A stretch of DNA of 64,000 nucleotides, taken from JBBRHQ01 sp963815645. GTDB lineage: Bacteria; Actinomycetota; Thermoleophilia; Solirubrobacterales; 70-9. The stretch is taken from the NCBI GenBank assembly GCA_963815645.1, contig CAWFHL010000004.1, positions 143,097-207,096 of the forward strand, read 5' to 3'. Below are positions 16,474-25,894 of the stretch, piece after piece. Made by a program: the position numbers and the translations under genes. Within the stretch, counting starts at the first letter, position 1; each line of letters opens with the position of its first letter. Under the pieces are notes generated by a model that ran no database searches, was not told the DNA's origin, and was given only the letters and a program-made list of their open reading frames with translations.

Positions 16474-18664
16474 ATGACGATCGCCCGGGTCGAGCCACTG
16501 ACCACCGCGCGGGCTCTGCGCGGCCCCTTCGACTATCGCCTGCCGGCGGCGATGGCGGGGGTCGGTGTCGGCAGCGTGCTGAGGATTCCGTTCGGGCCGC
16601 GCCGCATCCTCGGGGTCGTGGTCGAGGTCGCCGAGCACACCGAGATCGAGCCCGGCCGGCTCGCCGAGCCGCTGGAGGCGCTGGAGGCGGGCGCCCCCGC
16701 AGAGCTGGTCGGGCTCGGCCTCTGGGTCGCCGAGGAGTACTGCTCGACCCCCGCTCGCGGTCTCGGGCTGGTGCTCCCACCCGGAACCGGGACCGGGGGC
16801 CGGGCGATGAAGGCTAGAACCGAGCTGCGTGCCCGGATCACCGATGCGGGGCGCTTGGCGCTGGCCGGTGAGGAGCGGCTCGGCCCGCTCCAGGCGGCGG
16901 TGCTCGGCGCGCTGCTGGAGGGGGAGCGCAGCGGCCCCGAGCTGAGCGCCGCCGCGGGCGCCGATCGCGCCGCCCTGCGCCGCCTCGAGGGCAGGGGGCT
17001 GATCGAGACCTCGAGGGTCGCACTGCGCCGTCGGCCGCCGGGGCCGGGGTTGGGGCACCCGGGCCGCCCGCCGGTGCTGAGCGCCGATCAGCGCCGCGCC
17101 GTGGCGGACGATCACGGCGGCCCTCGACGGGACGGCGGAGGCGCCGCGGGAGCAGCTGCTTTACGGGGTCACCGGCTCGGGCAAGACCGAGGTCTACCTT
17201 GCCGCGGTCGAGGCGGCGCTCGCCCGTCGCCGCGGGGCGATCGTGCTGGTCCCCGAGATCGGGCTCACGCCGCAGGCGGTAGCCCGCTTCGGCGCTCGGC
17301 TCGGCGAGCGGGTCGCGGTGCTCCACTCTGCGATGTCGCCGGGTGAGCGCTACGACGAGTGGCGGCGGTTGCGCAGCGGCGAGGCGGCCGTCTGCGTCGG
17401 GCCGCGCTCCGCCGTCTTCGCCCCGGTCCGCGACCTCGGCCTGATCGTCATCGACGAGGAGCACGACCCCTCCTACAAGCAGGAGAGCGACCCCCGCTAC
17501 GACGCCAGGAACGTCGCCAAGAAGAGGGCCGCGGAGCGCGGCGCGGTGCTGCTCTCCGGCAGCGCCACCCCGCGGCCGGAAAGCTGGGATTCCCTGCCCC
17601 GGCTGGAGCTGCCGCAGCGGGTCGACGGCAGGCCGCTCCCAGAGGTCGAGGTGGTCGACATGCGCGCCGCCAACCCGCGGGCCGGCCCGCTGCACGCCAC
17701 GACGCTGGAAGCGCTCGACTGTGTCCGCCGGCAGGGCGGGAAGGCAATCGTCATGATCAACCGCCGCGGCTTCGCTCCATGGCTCACCTGCCGCTCCTGC
17801 GGGCGTCACTGGGACTGCCCCAACTGCGACGTTTCGCTGATCACGCATCGGCGCAGCGGGCGGCTGGTCTGCCATCACTGCGCGCATGCCGAGCCCCTGC
17901 CGAGCGCCTGCCCGGACTGCGGCTCGGTCAGCCTCGCCCGGGCCGGCGCCGGAACCGAGCGGATAGAGGAGCTTCTCGCCCACCGGCTGGCGCCGATGCG
18001 CGTGCTGAGGCTCGATTCCGACAGCGCCGCCGGGCGCGGTTCGCACGCCCGCATCCTCGGCGCCTTCGAGCGGCCCGGCCCAGCGGTGCTGGTCGGCACG
18101 CAGATGGTCGCCAAGGGCCACGACTTTCCCGACGTCATCCTCAGCGTCATTCTCGACGCCGACGCGACCCTGCGCTTCCCCGACTTCCGCGCCGAGGAGC
18201 GGACCTTCGCGATGGTCGCGCAGCTCGCCGGGCGCAGCGGGCGCGGCGAGGCGGGCGGCGAGGTGATCGTGCAGACGCTTGCTCCGGAGGCGCCGAGCAT
18301 CGTCCACGCCAGCGATCACGACACCGCCGGCTTTCTCGCCGGCGAGCTCTGTCGCCGGCGGGCGCTCGCCTACCCGCCCTACTCGCACCTGATCCGCATC
18401 GGCCTGGCCAGCGAGGCGACCGAGCCGCTGGAGACGGCATCGAAGCGCCTCCGCGAGGCGCTCGCCCCGACGCTCCCGGCGACGACCGAGATCCTCGGCC
18501 CGGCGCCGATGTTCCGGGTACGCGGCCGCCACCGCCGCCGCCTGCTCCTCAAAGCCGCGGAGCGAGTCGCGACGATCGAGGCCGTGCGGGGGGTCGTCGA
18601 GGGCATGGCGGGCGAGCGGGTGCTACGCGAAGTCGCGGTCGGCGTCGACGTAGATCCGCAGTGA
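16474..18664 (+). CDS. priA: Primosomal protein N' (PriA), one frameshift
   Basis: Superfamily 2 helicase for replication restart. The N-terminal 3'-DNA-end binding domain (RALRGPFDYRLPAAM) lies in one frame; a one-base shift near 17109 leads into the helicase core with Walker A GVTGSGKTEVYL, DEEHD, GSATPRPES, and QLAGRSGRGEAGG. Eight cysteines in four CxxC pairs (CRSCGRHWDCPNC and CHHC-CPDC) form the two zinc sites of PriA. Many actinobacterial PriA proteins have lost helicase motifs, but here the Walker A and DEEH box look intact. About 730 residues. Confidence 0.9.
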
Positions 18665-18688
18665 GGGCCATCTAATCTTCGAGGCGAG

Positions 18689-19318
18689 ATGAGCGACGAG
18701 CCGGAGAAGGAAGCGGGGACGCCGGAACCCGACCAGGAGATCCTCGCCAGGCGGAACGCCGCGCTGGCGCAGGTGCTCCAGTTCGGAGATCCGGTCCTGA
18801 AGAGTCGAGCCTCGGAAGTCTCTGAGTTCGGCGAGGTCCTGCGCGAAGACGTCGAGCGGATGGTGGCGATCATGCGGGATGGTCTCGGGGTCGGGCTTGC
18901 GGCGACCCAGATCGGCATCCTGCGCCGGCTGCTCGTCTTCCAGGCCGGCCCCGACTCGGAGCCGAGCGCGATCGTCAACCCCGAGATCGAGTGGCTCTCC
19001 GAGGACGCGGTGATCGCGGAGGAGGGCTGTCTCAGCATCCCGCGGGTCTCGGTCGACGTCGAGCGCCCGCTCTTCGCGCGGGTCATCGGCGCCGACGCTG
19101 ATGGCGAGCGGATCAGCATCGAGGCATCGGGGCTCGAGGCGAGGGTGCTGCAGCATGAGATCGACCACCTCGACGGAGTCCTGATACTCGACCGGACGAC
19201 CCGCGAGCAGCGCAAGGCCGCCCTGCGGGCCCTGCGCGAGGGCGGGTCCTACGGCCCGGCGGACGGGGAGGACCCCGAGGCGGGTGAGGCCGCGAGGCCG
19301 GCGGCCACCGAGGCGTGA
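18689..19318 (+). CDS. def: Peptide deformylase
   Basis: Removes the formyl group from nascent proteins. All three catalytic motifs are present: GVGLAATQIG, EEGCLSIP and LQHEIDHLDG (HExxH metal site). The 209-residue protein has N-terminal (about 30 residues) and C-terminal (about 25 residues) acidic extensions beyond the core. ATG at 18689 follows GAGGCGAG. Forms a run with fmt and rsmB through GTGA overlaps. Confidence 0.95.
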   Translation: MSDEPEKEAGTPEPDQEILARRNAALAQVLQFGDPVLKSRASEVSEFGEVLREDVERMVAIMRDGLGVGLAATQIGILRRLLVFQAGPDSEPSAIVNPEIEWLSEDAVIAEEGCLSIPRVSVDVERPLFARVIGADADGERISIEASGLEARVLQHEIDHLDGVLILDRTTREQRKAALRALREGGSYGPADGEDPEAGEAARPAATEA

Positions 19319-20235
19319 GCCGCAGCGTCTTCCTCGGTACCTCCGAGTTCGCGGCGACGGTGCTCGAGGCCCTCTGCCTCTCCGCCCACCGACCATCCCT
19401 GGTCGTCACCCCGCCTCCCCGGCCGCGCGGCCGGGGTCGCAAGCCGGCGCCCGCCCCGGTCGCGACGAGGGCGCGCGAGCTCGGGGTCGAGCTGCTCGAG
19501 GCCGCCGACGTCAATCACCCGGATTCGCTGGAGGCGATCCTCGCCCGTGATCCGCAGCTCGGCTGCGTCTGCGCCTTCGGCCAGCTGATCCGCGAGCCGT
19601 TGCTGTTGCGGCTGCCGATGCTCAACCTGCACCCGTCGCTGCTGCCCCGCTGGCGGGGAGCGGCCCCGATCGAACGGGCGATCATGGCCGGCGACGCCGA
19701 GACCGGCGTCTGCGTGATCAGGGTGGAGGAGGACCTCGACGCCGGCCCGATCGCGCTGCGCGAGCAGACCCCGATCGCGGAGGGTGAGGACTACGGTTCC
19801 CTTGCGGCCCGTCTCGCGGCGATCGGCGGGCGACTTCTGGTCCGCGGGCTCGAGCTGGCGGCGGCAGGGGAGATCGAGTTCAGCGCCCAGGCTACGGACG
19901 GGGTCACCTACGCGGAGAAGATCTCCCGGGAGGAGCGCCGGCTCGATCCTTCGCGCCCTGCCGAGGCTCTCGCCTGCAGGGTTCGCGCCCTCACCCCGCA
20001 CATCGGCGCCCACATCGAGACCGAGGGCGGTGGGCGGCTCGGGGTCCTCCGGGCCCGGGCCGAGCCCGGCGATCTCGTCAGGGGCGAGATCCGCCCGGCC
20101 GGCGACATCCTGCTGCTCGGATGCGCCGAGGGGGCGCTGCGTCTCGAGCGGGTGCAGCCGCCGGGGTCGCGGCCGATGGACGCCGCCGCCTACCTCCGCG
20201 GGCACCGGCCCCCGCAGCGCGCACTGATCCCGTGA
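19315..20235 (+). CDS. fmt: Methionyl-tRNA formyltransferase
   Basis: Formylates initiator Met-tRNA, the counterpart of def. The N-terminal formyltransferase domain contains LNLHPSLLPRWRGAAPIERAI (catalytic Asn/His region) and VEEDLDAGPI; the C-terminal OB-like domain follows. 306 residues. GTG start in a GTGA overlap with def. Confidence 0.95.
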   Translation: MSRSVFLGTSEFAATVLEALCLSAHRPSLVVTPPPRPRGRGRKPAPAPVATRARELGVELLEAADVNHPDSLEAILARDPQLGCVCAFGQLIREPLLLRLPMLNLHPSLLPRWRGAAPIERAIMAGDAETGVCVIRVEEDLDAGPIALREQTPIAEGEDYGSLAARLAAIGGRLLVRGLELAAAGEIEFSAQATDGVTYAEKISREERRLDPSRPAEALACRVRALTPHIGAHIETEGGGRLGVLRARAEPGDLVRGEIRPAGDILLLGCAEGALRLERVQPPGSRPMDAAAYLRGHRPPQRALIP

Positions 20236-21602
20236 GCGAGGTCTCGGCGTCACGGCAGCTCGCCTTCACCGTGCTGCGAATGACCTTCGAGGAGGACGCC
20301 TTCACGGACGTCGCATTTCGCCGGGTCGCCGAACGCGAGGGCCTGGCGGGGCGCCCGCGAGCCCAGGCCATGAGGCTCGCCTACGGAGCCGTCCAGCGGC
20401 GCGGGACCAGCGACGCGCTGATCCGGCGGCTCGCCGAGCGCTCGCCAGGCATGCTCGACCCGCCTGTTCTGGCGGCGCTTCGGATCGGCCTCTATGAGCT
20501 GCTCTTCTCCGGGGGCAGCGCCGATTACGCTGTCGTCGACCAGACGGTCGAGCTCGCCCGCTCGGGGGGCACCGCCCACGCCACCGGCTTCGTCAACGCG
20601 GTGATGCGGCGGGCGCTGCGCGAACGCGAGGGGCTTGCGGAGCTGCTGAGGCAAGACGACGACCCGGCGCAGGCCGCGTTGGCGCACTCGGTGCCCCGGT
20701 GGCTGGCCGAGATGTGGTGGCAGGAGCTCGGAGCCGATCAGGCCCGCTCGCTGCTGCGGGCCTGCAACGAGCCGGCCGAGCGGGCGTTGCGGGTCAACAC
20801 GCTCCGCTCCAGCCGTCCCGAGGCAATCGAGCAGCTTGGCGCGGCGGGAGTGGAGGCCGCCGCGCCATCGGCGGAGTGGCCTCTCGGGCCGCCGGAGTCG
20901 ATCGTCATCCAGGGCAGCCTGGCGGGGGCTCTGGCGATGGTCGAGGCCGGAGAGCTGACGCCCCAGTCGCGGGCCTCGGCGGCGGTGGTCGAGGTGCTCG
21001 ACCCGCTGCCGGGGGAGAGCGTCTTCGACCTCTGCGCCGGGCCGGGGATCAAGACCGGTCAGATCGCCGCCCGCATGGAGGACCGCGGCGAGGTGATCTG
21101 CGTGGAGCGGGATCCGGCCCGCGCCGAGGAGGTCGCCGACCAGGCCCGGCGGCTCGGACTGCGCAGTGTAAGCGTGCTAGAGACCGACGCGGCCCGGCTC
21201 GAACTGGGCCGCGAATTCGACCGGGTCCTGGTCGATGCCCCCTGCTCGGATCTGGGGACGCTGGCCTCGAGGCCAGACGCCCGCTGGCGAAAGTCCCCGG
21301 ATGGGATCGTCGCGCTCGCCGGGGCTCAGGATGAGATCCTCGCCCGTGCCGCCCGCGCGGTGCGCCCCGGCGGGGTGCTGGTCTACTCGACCTGCACGAT
21401 CTCCCGCGCCGAGAACGAGGACCGGATCGCCTCGCTGCTCGAATCCGGGGGCGGGGACGGCGTTCCACGCCTCCGCGCCGAGGATCTCGGAGGCCGCGCC
21501 CCGGGGCTCTCCTCGCCCCTCGACCGTCGCTTCCTGCAGACCCGACCCGACCGCGACCGCAGCAGCGGCTTCTTCATCGCCCGACTGAGGCGCGATGATT
21601 AG
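20232..21602 (+). CDS. rsmB: 16S rRNA m5C967 methyltransferase (RsmB)
   Basis: 456 residues. The N-terminal NusB-like domain (AFTVLRMTFEEDAFTD, LRIGLYELLFSGG, AVVDQTVELAR) is fused to a Rossmann methyltransferase with FDLCAGPGIKTGQIA, VDAPCSDLGTL and the catalytic-cysteine motif VYSTCTISRAENE. This is the RsmB architecture. GTG at 20232 overlaps the fmt stop; the longer in-frame upstream extension lies inside fmt and is discarded. Confidence 0.94.
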   Translation: MSEVSASRQLAFTVLRMTFEEDAFTDVAFRRVAEREGLAGRPRAQAMRLAYGAVQRRGTSDALIRRLAERSPGMLDPPVLAALRIGLYELLFSGGSADYAVVDQTVELARSGGTAHATGFVNAVMRRALREREGLAELLRQDDDPAQAALAHSVPRWLAEMWWQELGADQARSLLRACNEPAERALRVNTLRSSRPEAIEQLGAAGVEAAAPSAEWPLGPPESIVIQGSLAGALAMVEAGELTPQSRASAAVVEVLDPLPGESVFDLCAGPGIKTGQIAARMEDRGEVICVERDPARAEEVADQARRLGLRSVSVLETDAARLELGREFDRVLVDAPCSDLGTLASRPDARWRKSPDGIVALAGAQDEILARAARAVRPGGVLVYSTCTISRAENEDRIASLLESGGGDGVPRLRAEDLGGRAPGLSSPLDRRFLQTRPDRDRSSGFFIARLRRDD

Positions 21603-21606
21603 GCCG

Positions 21607-21870
21607 ATGAGCGAGACCGGCGAAGAGAAAGCGACCGGCGAAGGCGAGGGTGGCGCCCGGCTCCGGCGCCCGGCCTGCCCGGGCTGCGGCGAGCCGTGGT
21701 TGCGGCCCACGCAGCTGCCCGGCCGCTACCGCTGCGTCTACTGCCTGCGCCGTTACGAGCTCGTCTCAGGGTGCCCGAGCTGCGGTGAGCACCAGACGAT
21801 CGCCCGGATGAGCAGCACCGAGGACATGATCTGCCAGCACTGCGGGAACTCGATGCTGAGGCCGATCTGA
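21607..21870 (+). CDS. Small double zinc-ribbon protein of unknown function
   Basis: An 87-residue protein with four CxxC knuckles (CPGC, CVYC, CPSC, CQHC), enough for two zinc ribbons, after an acidic N-terminal 18 residues. It sits between rsmB and rpe in a tightly packed operon, so it may act with RNA or the ribosome; this is only inferred from context. An ATG at 21595, inside the end of rsmB, is an alternative start. The stop overlaps the rpe start (TGATG). Confidence 0.65.
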   Translation: MSETGEEKATGEGEGGARLRRPACPGCGEPWLRPTQLPGRYRCVYCLRRYELVSGCPSCGEHQTIARMSSTEDMICQHCGNSMLRPI

Positions 21871-22550
21871 TGGACAGGCGCGATGTCTACCGCCGCCGCC
21901 GGGTCGCCCCCTCGATCCTCTCGGCCGATTTCTCCCGGCTGGGATCCCAGGTCGCCGAGGTGATGGACGCGGGTGCCCACGTCATCCACGTCGACGTCAT
22001 GGACGGGCACTTCGTCCCGCCGATCACGATTGGGCCGCTGATCGCCGCCGCGATCGCCGACCAGGTCCATGCGGCCGGCGGGGTGATCGATGTCCACCTG
22101 ATGATCGAGCGCCCGGAGGCCCAACTGGCAGGGTTCGCCGAGGCGGGTGCCGATTCGATCACCTTCCACGCCGAGGCGACGCCACACTCCAACCGGACCC
22201 TGCAGGCGATCCGGGAGCTCGGCTGCCTGGCGGGGATCGCGCTCAACCCCGGCACCCCGGCGGTGGCGGTGGCGGAGCTTCAGGGATACGCCGACATCGT
22301 GCTCTGCATGACCGTCAACCCGGGCTGGGGGGGCCAGCCGTTCATCGAGGGCTCGCCCGGGAAGGTCGCGAGGTTGGCCGAGCTCTGCGGGGAGGCGCGG
22401 ATCGAGGTTGACGGCGGCATCGGCCCGGATACCGCGGGGCCCGTGGCCGAGGCCGGCGCCTCGCTGTTCGTCGCCGGCTCGGCGATCTTCGGGGCGGACG
22501 ACCCGGCCGAGGCCTACGCGTCGATCGCCGCAGCGGCGGGCGCAGAGTAG
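21870..22550 (+). CDS. rpe: Ribulose-phosphate 3-epimerase
   Basis: Pentose-phosphate enzyme interconverting ribulose 5-phosphate and xylulose 5-phosphate. TIM-barrel motifs: APSILSADFSRLG, HVDVMDGHFVPPITIG, VHLMIERPE, MTVNPGWGGQPFIEG and IEVDGGIGPDTA. 226 residues. Confidence 0.96.
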   Translation: MDRRDVYRRRRVAPSILSADFSRLGSQVAEVMDAGAHVIHVDVMDGHFVPPITIGPLIAAAIADQVHAAGGVIDVHLMIERPEAQLAGFAEAGADSITFHAEATPHSNRTLQAIRELGCLAGIALNPGTPAVAVAELQGYADIVLCMTVNPGWGGQPFIEGSPGKVARLAELCGEARIEVDGGIGPDTAGPVAEAGASLFVAGSAIFGADDPAEAYASIAAAAGAE

Positions 22551-22557
22551 CCGGCCG

Positions 22558-24357
22558 CTAGGGGCCGGGCGCGCTGAGCGCGCCGGCCACCTCCTGCCAC
22601 CAGGAGCGCTCGACTTGGTTCGCGGACTCTCGTCGGGCGCGATTCGCGCACCAGCGGGCCAGATCGGTGCGGCTTCCGATCGCGACAAGGTCCGTGCCCG
22701 TCACAGCGCGGCGACCGTCAACCAGGGCGACCAGGGCGCCCGGGCGGTCCCGCCGGCTCCGCAGGCGGGCCATCACGTCGATGCCGTCAACCTTGCGGGG
22801 GTCGGCCGGGTCGGGCAGGTCCCGGGTCGGGTGGACGGTGAAGATCTGCGGCGCGCCGCGTCGCGAGAGACGCGGTAGGGCGGCCTCGCCGATCGGGCCG
22901 TCGTGCCAGCGGCTGGTCAGCTGCTCGACCTGGTCGCGCAGCTCGCCGCGAACCAGCACGTGGAGCTCGTCCCCGGCGCGGACCTCGGTCGATCCGCGCG
23001 GGGGGATCGCCGTGCCGTCGCGGACGATCACATTGACCAATGCCTCGCGGGGCAGCTCGAGCTCCCGCACCATGTGGCCGTCGATCGCCGCCTCGGGCTG
23101 CACCCGGTGGACGATGACGTCGCCGCCCAGCTCGCGGATCCGCCCCGACTCGTGCAGGCGGCGTGGCAGCGCCGGGTCGGCCGTGGTCAGGCGCAGCCGC
23201 CTTGCCAGCGGCTCGAAGCTCGCTCCCTGGATCAGGGTCGAGGTGATGACGACGAAGAAGACAAGGTCGAACAGCCTCTCGCCGGCCGCGACCCCGGCGA
23301 CGACCGGAAAGGTCGCCAGCCAGATCGGGGTGGCCCCGCGCAGGCCCGCCCAGCCGAGCATCAACCGCTCGCGGAGGTCGAAGGGGCTGAACAGGGTCGC
23401 GGCGACTGCGGCCGCGGGACGGGCGATCAGGATGAGCACGGCCGAGAGCAGCAGTCCCTCGGTCGCCAGGTCGCCGAGATCTCCCGGGAAGACCAGCAGG
23501 CCGAGCATGAAGAAGAGGGTGATCTGTGCGACCCAGCCGAGCCCCTGGTGGAAGGTCGCAGCAGTCCGCCGCCCGGGCAGCTCGCCCGTCCCCAGGGTGA
23601 GCGCCGTGAGGTAGACGGCGAGCAGGCCCGAGCCCCCGAGGATCTCGGTCAGCCCGTAGGTGATGCCCGCGGTCGCGATCGACGCCACTGGATAGGTGCC
23701 GGGGGTCGAGGAGTCGAGCCCAAGGAACGCCCGCCGCGCGATCCAGCCGAGGCCGAGGCCGAGGCCGGCCCCGAGGGTGAGCTTGACGAGGAACAGCCCG
23801 ACCATGTCGAGGGCTCCGTAGGAAGGCTGCTGGATCCAATCGATGAACCCGACCACCAGCAACAGGGCGACCGGGTCGTTCATCCCTGATTCCCCTTCCA
23901 GAGAGCGCGCCACCGGGCGCTCGAGGTTGGAGCCGCGCAGCACCGAGAAGATCGCGGCGCTGTCGGTCGCGGCGATCGCCGAGCCGACGATCAACGCCTC
24001 CAGAGTGTTCAGTCCGATGATCCACTTCGCAGCGAGGCCGGCGATCGCCGCGGTCAGCAGGGTGCCGATGGTGGCCAGCGAGATGGCCGTGCCGAGAACG
24101 GGGCGGATCTCCCCCCAGCCGGCGGTCAGGCCCCCCTCGAAGATGATCAGCACCAGCCCGATCGTGCCCAGGGTGCGAGCCAGCTCGGCGTCGTTGAAGG
24201 AGATTCCGCCGATGCCCTCGGATCCGGCGAGCATCCCCAGGCCGAGGAAGAGGAGCAGGCCGGGGATTCGGACCCGGTCGGCGACCAGTGCGGCGACGAT
24301 GCCGGTCGCCATCAGGGCGCCGGCCAGCAGGATCAGCTCGCCATCGTGGTGGCTCAT
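22558..24357 (-). CDS. K+/H+ antiporter, CPA1 (NhaP2/CvrA-type) with TrkA-C domain
   Basis: The 599-residue protein has about 12 membrane segments with GSAIAATDSAAIFSVLRGSNL (ion-translocation region) and GWAGLRGATPIWLATFPVVAG. A cytoplasmic TrkA_C/RCK_C domain follows (LPREALVNVIVRDG, VRAGDELHVLVRG) and then an about 110-residue tail. This matches the YhaU/CvrA-type potassium-proton antiporter layout. Last gene of a minus-strand run with the flippase and glycosyltransferase; spacing to the flippase is 14 bases. Confidence 0.85.
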   Translation of the reverse strand: MSHHDGELILLAGALMATGIVAALVADRVRIPGLLLFLGLGMLAGSEGIGGISFNDAELARTLGTIGLVLIIFEGGLTAGWGEIRPVLGTAISLATIGTLLTAAIAGLAAKWIIGLNTLEALIVGSAIAATDSAAIFSVLRGSNLERPVARSLEGESGMNDPVALLLVVGFIDWIQQPSYGALDMVGLFLVKLTLGAGLGLGLGWIARRAFLGLDSSTPGTYPVASIATAGITYGLTEILGGSGLLAVYLTALTLGTGELPGRRTAATFHQGLGWVAQITLFFMLGLLVFPGDLGDLATEGLLLSAVLILIARPAAAVAATLFSPFDLRERLMLGWAGLRGATPIWLATFPVVAGVAAGERLFDLVFFVVITSTLIQGASFEPLARRLRLTTADPALPRRLHESGRIRELGGDVIVHRVQPEAAIDGHMVRELELPREALVNVIVRDGTAIPPRGSTEVRAGDELHVLVRGELRDQVEQLTSRWHDGPIGEAALPRLSRRGAPQIFTVHPTRDLPDPADPRKVDGIDVMARLRSRRDRPGALVALVDGRRAVTGTDLVAIGSRTDLARWCANRARRESANQVERSWWQEVAGALSAPGP

Positions 24358-24371
24358 TCCGCCCGGGCTCG

Positions 24372-25889
24372 CTAGGCGCTGTCTTCGGCCGCCGCCAGCT
24401 GGGCCTCCGGCTCGGCCGGGGGAGCTTGCTCCGGCACGTCCTCTGCCCGCCCGTGGGGGTGGCGGAAGATGTAGACGAGGAGGGCGAGAAGCAGCGCTGC
24501 GGTCAGGGCGAAGCCGATCTCGACCCGGCGCGAGGTGTCGGAGATCAACGGGACGAGGTTCCAGCCGACGAAGAAGACAGCGCAGGCGATCCAGCGGGCC
24601 GAAGATCGGCGCACCTGGCCCTGGGCGAGGCAGGCCTGGTTGATGGTCACCGCTGAGAGGTAGAGGCCCATCCCGGCGGTGACCAGCAGCAGCCCGACCC
24701 GCTCGTATGTGAACTTCTTCGAGAAGGCGATCTGCATCAGCTCCGGCCCGGCTATCAGGACAGCGAGCGCGACGATCGCGGTGAACGCCGCTATCGCCTT
24801 CAGCACCAGCCAGATCGAGCTGTGGAACTCGTCTTCGCTCGACTCCTCGGTGCTGGTATGGAGGCTGGTCAGGTGAGGGAGGATGCTGGTCGAGACCGCC
24901 TGGAACAGCTGCAGCGGCGCGCGGGCGATCATCAGCACGTTGAAGATGAATCCCGCCGCGGCTGCTCCCTCGAGCCCGCGGACGATCAGCGGGCCGGCGT
25001 TGAGGAAGGTCTGCTCGCTGAACATGATCAGCAGCACCGAGGCCGCGAACCCGGTGCCATGGGAGAGGCTGAACTCGGGAGCCGCCTCGGGACCGCCCCC
25101 GGGACCTTCGGCGGAGTCGATGTCAAAGGCCGGCTGTTCTTCGGAATAACTGCCCGGCATCTCCTCCGCTTCGCGTCCGGGGATGCCGGGGTCGGGGGCA
25201 GGCTGCGGTTGGGTGTTCTTGGTGGCTTGGCGCGCGAATGCGAGTGGTACGACCAGGAGGCTGAGGCTGGGGGCGGCGACGATGCCGACCGAGACCGCGT
25301 CCTGGCCGTCGAGGATCCCGACCGCCACCAGCACGGCGAAGATCGTCCGGAAGAAGGACTCCGAGAGGATCAGCGCCGTGAACAGGCCGAAGCGGCGGTG
25401 GCCGGCGAGGTAGCCACGGGCGAAGTAGCTGGCGGCGTAGAAGAGGACGGCGGAGAAGAAGATCCAGTAGAGGAACTCGTTGCCCTCGAGCAGGTCGTCC
25501 TGAAGCGGCCCTCGCAGCGCGAGCGCCAGGACCGCGAAGGTCAGGCCTAGGCCGAGCTGGATCTTCGCCGCGACCCGCATCGGCTCGCCGATCTGCTCCG
25601 AGCGGACCAGCCGCTCGGAGATGTGGCGCGAGAGCAGTTGGTCGATCGGCCGGTAAAGCGTCGAGACGGTGATGAAGACCGCCGACCAGAGCACGGTGAT
25701 CTGACCGTAGTCCGGCTTCGAGAGCACGTGCGAGGCGATCACGAAGTAGAGGTAGGTGATCACCCCGGTCAGCCCGACCCCGATCGAGAGGAAGCCGGCC
25801 GTCTTGCCGTAGTCGACGGCGCCCGCTGTGGAGCTCCCCGGTTGGCGGGCGCCCTCGGACGCCGGGGGCGATGTCCGCCTATCGCCCAA
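24372..25889 (-). CDS. Lipopolysaccharide/polysaccharide flippase-like membrane protein (MOP superfamily)
   Basis: 505 residues, about 12 membrane segments; the N-terminal half (GAVDYGKTAGFLSIGVGLTG, LSKPDYGQITVLWS) resembles Wzx/MATE-type lipid-linked sugar flippases. A hydrophilic proline- and acid-rich loop of roughly 60 residues lies in the middle, as does a charged C-terminal tail. Together with the adjacent polyprenyl-phosphate-type glycosyltransferase it suggests export of a surface glycan, but no other glycan genes are nearby. Confidence 0.75.
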   Translation of the reverse strand: MGDRRTSPPASEGARQPGSSTAGAVDYGKTAGFLSIGVGLTGVITYLYFVIASHVLSKPDYGQITVLWSAVFITVSTLYRPIDQLLSRHISERLVRSEQIGEPMRVAAKIQLGLGLTFAVLALALRGPLQDDLLEGNEFLYWIFFSAVLFYAASYFARGYLAGHRRFGLFTALILSESFFRTIFAVLVAVGILDGQDAVSVGIVAAPSLSLLVVPLAFARQATKNTQPQPAPDPGIPGREAEEMPGSYSEEQPAFDIDSAEGPGGGPEAAPEFSLSHGTGFAASVLLIMFSEQTFLNAGPLIVRGLEGAAAAGFIFNVLMIARAPLQLFQAVSTSILPHLTSLHTSTEESSEDEFHSSIWLVLKAIAAFTAIVALAVLIAGPELMQIAFSKKFTYERVGLLLVTAGMGLYLSAVTINQACLAQGQVRRSSARWIACAVFFVGWNLVPLISDTSRRVEIGFALTAALLLALLVYIFRHPHGRAEDVPEQAPPAEPEAQLAAAEDSA

Positions 25890-25894
25890 GGCGG

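Noticed and set aside
17359..18675. Second plus-strand ORF over priA
   Set aside because: Arg/Ala-rich frame shadow; the priA helicase motifs are in the other frame.
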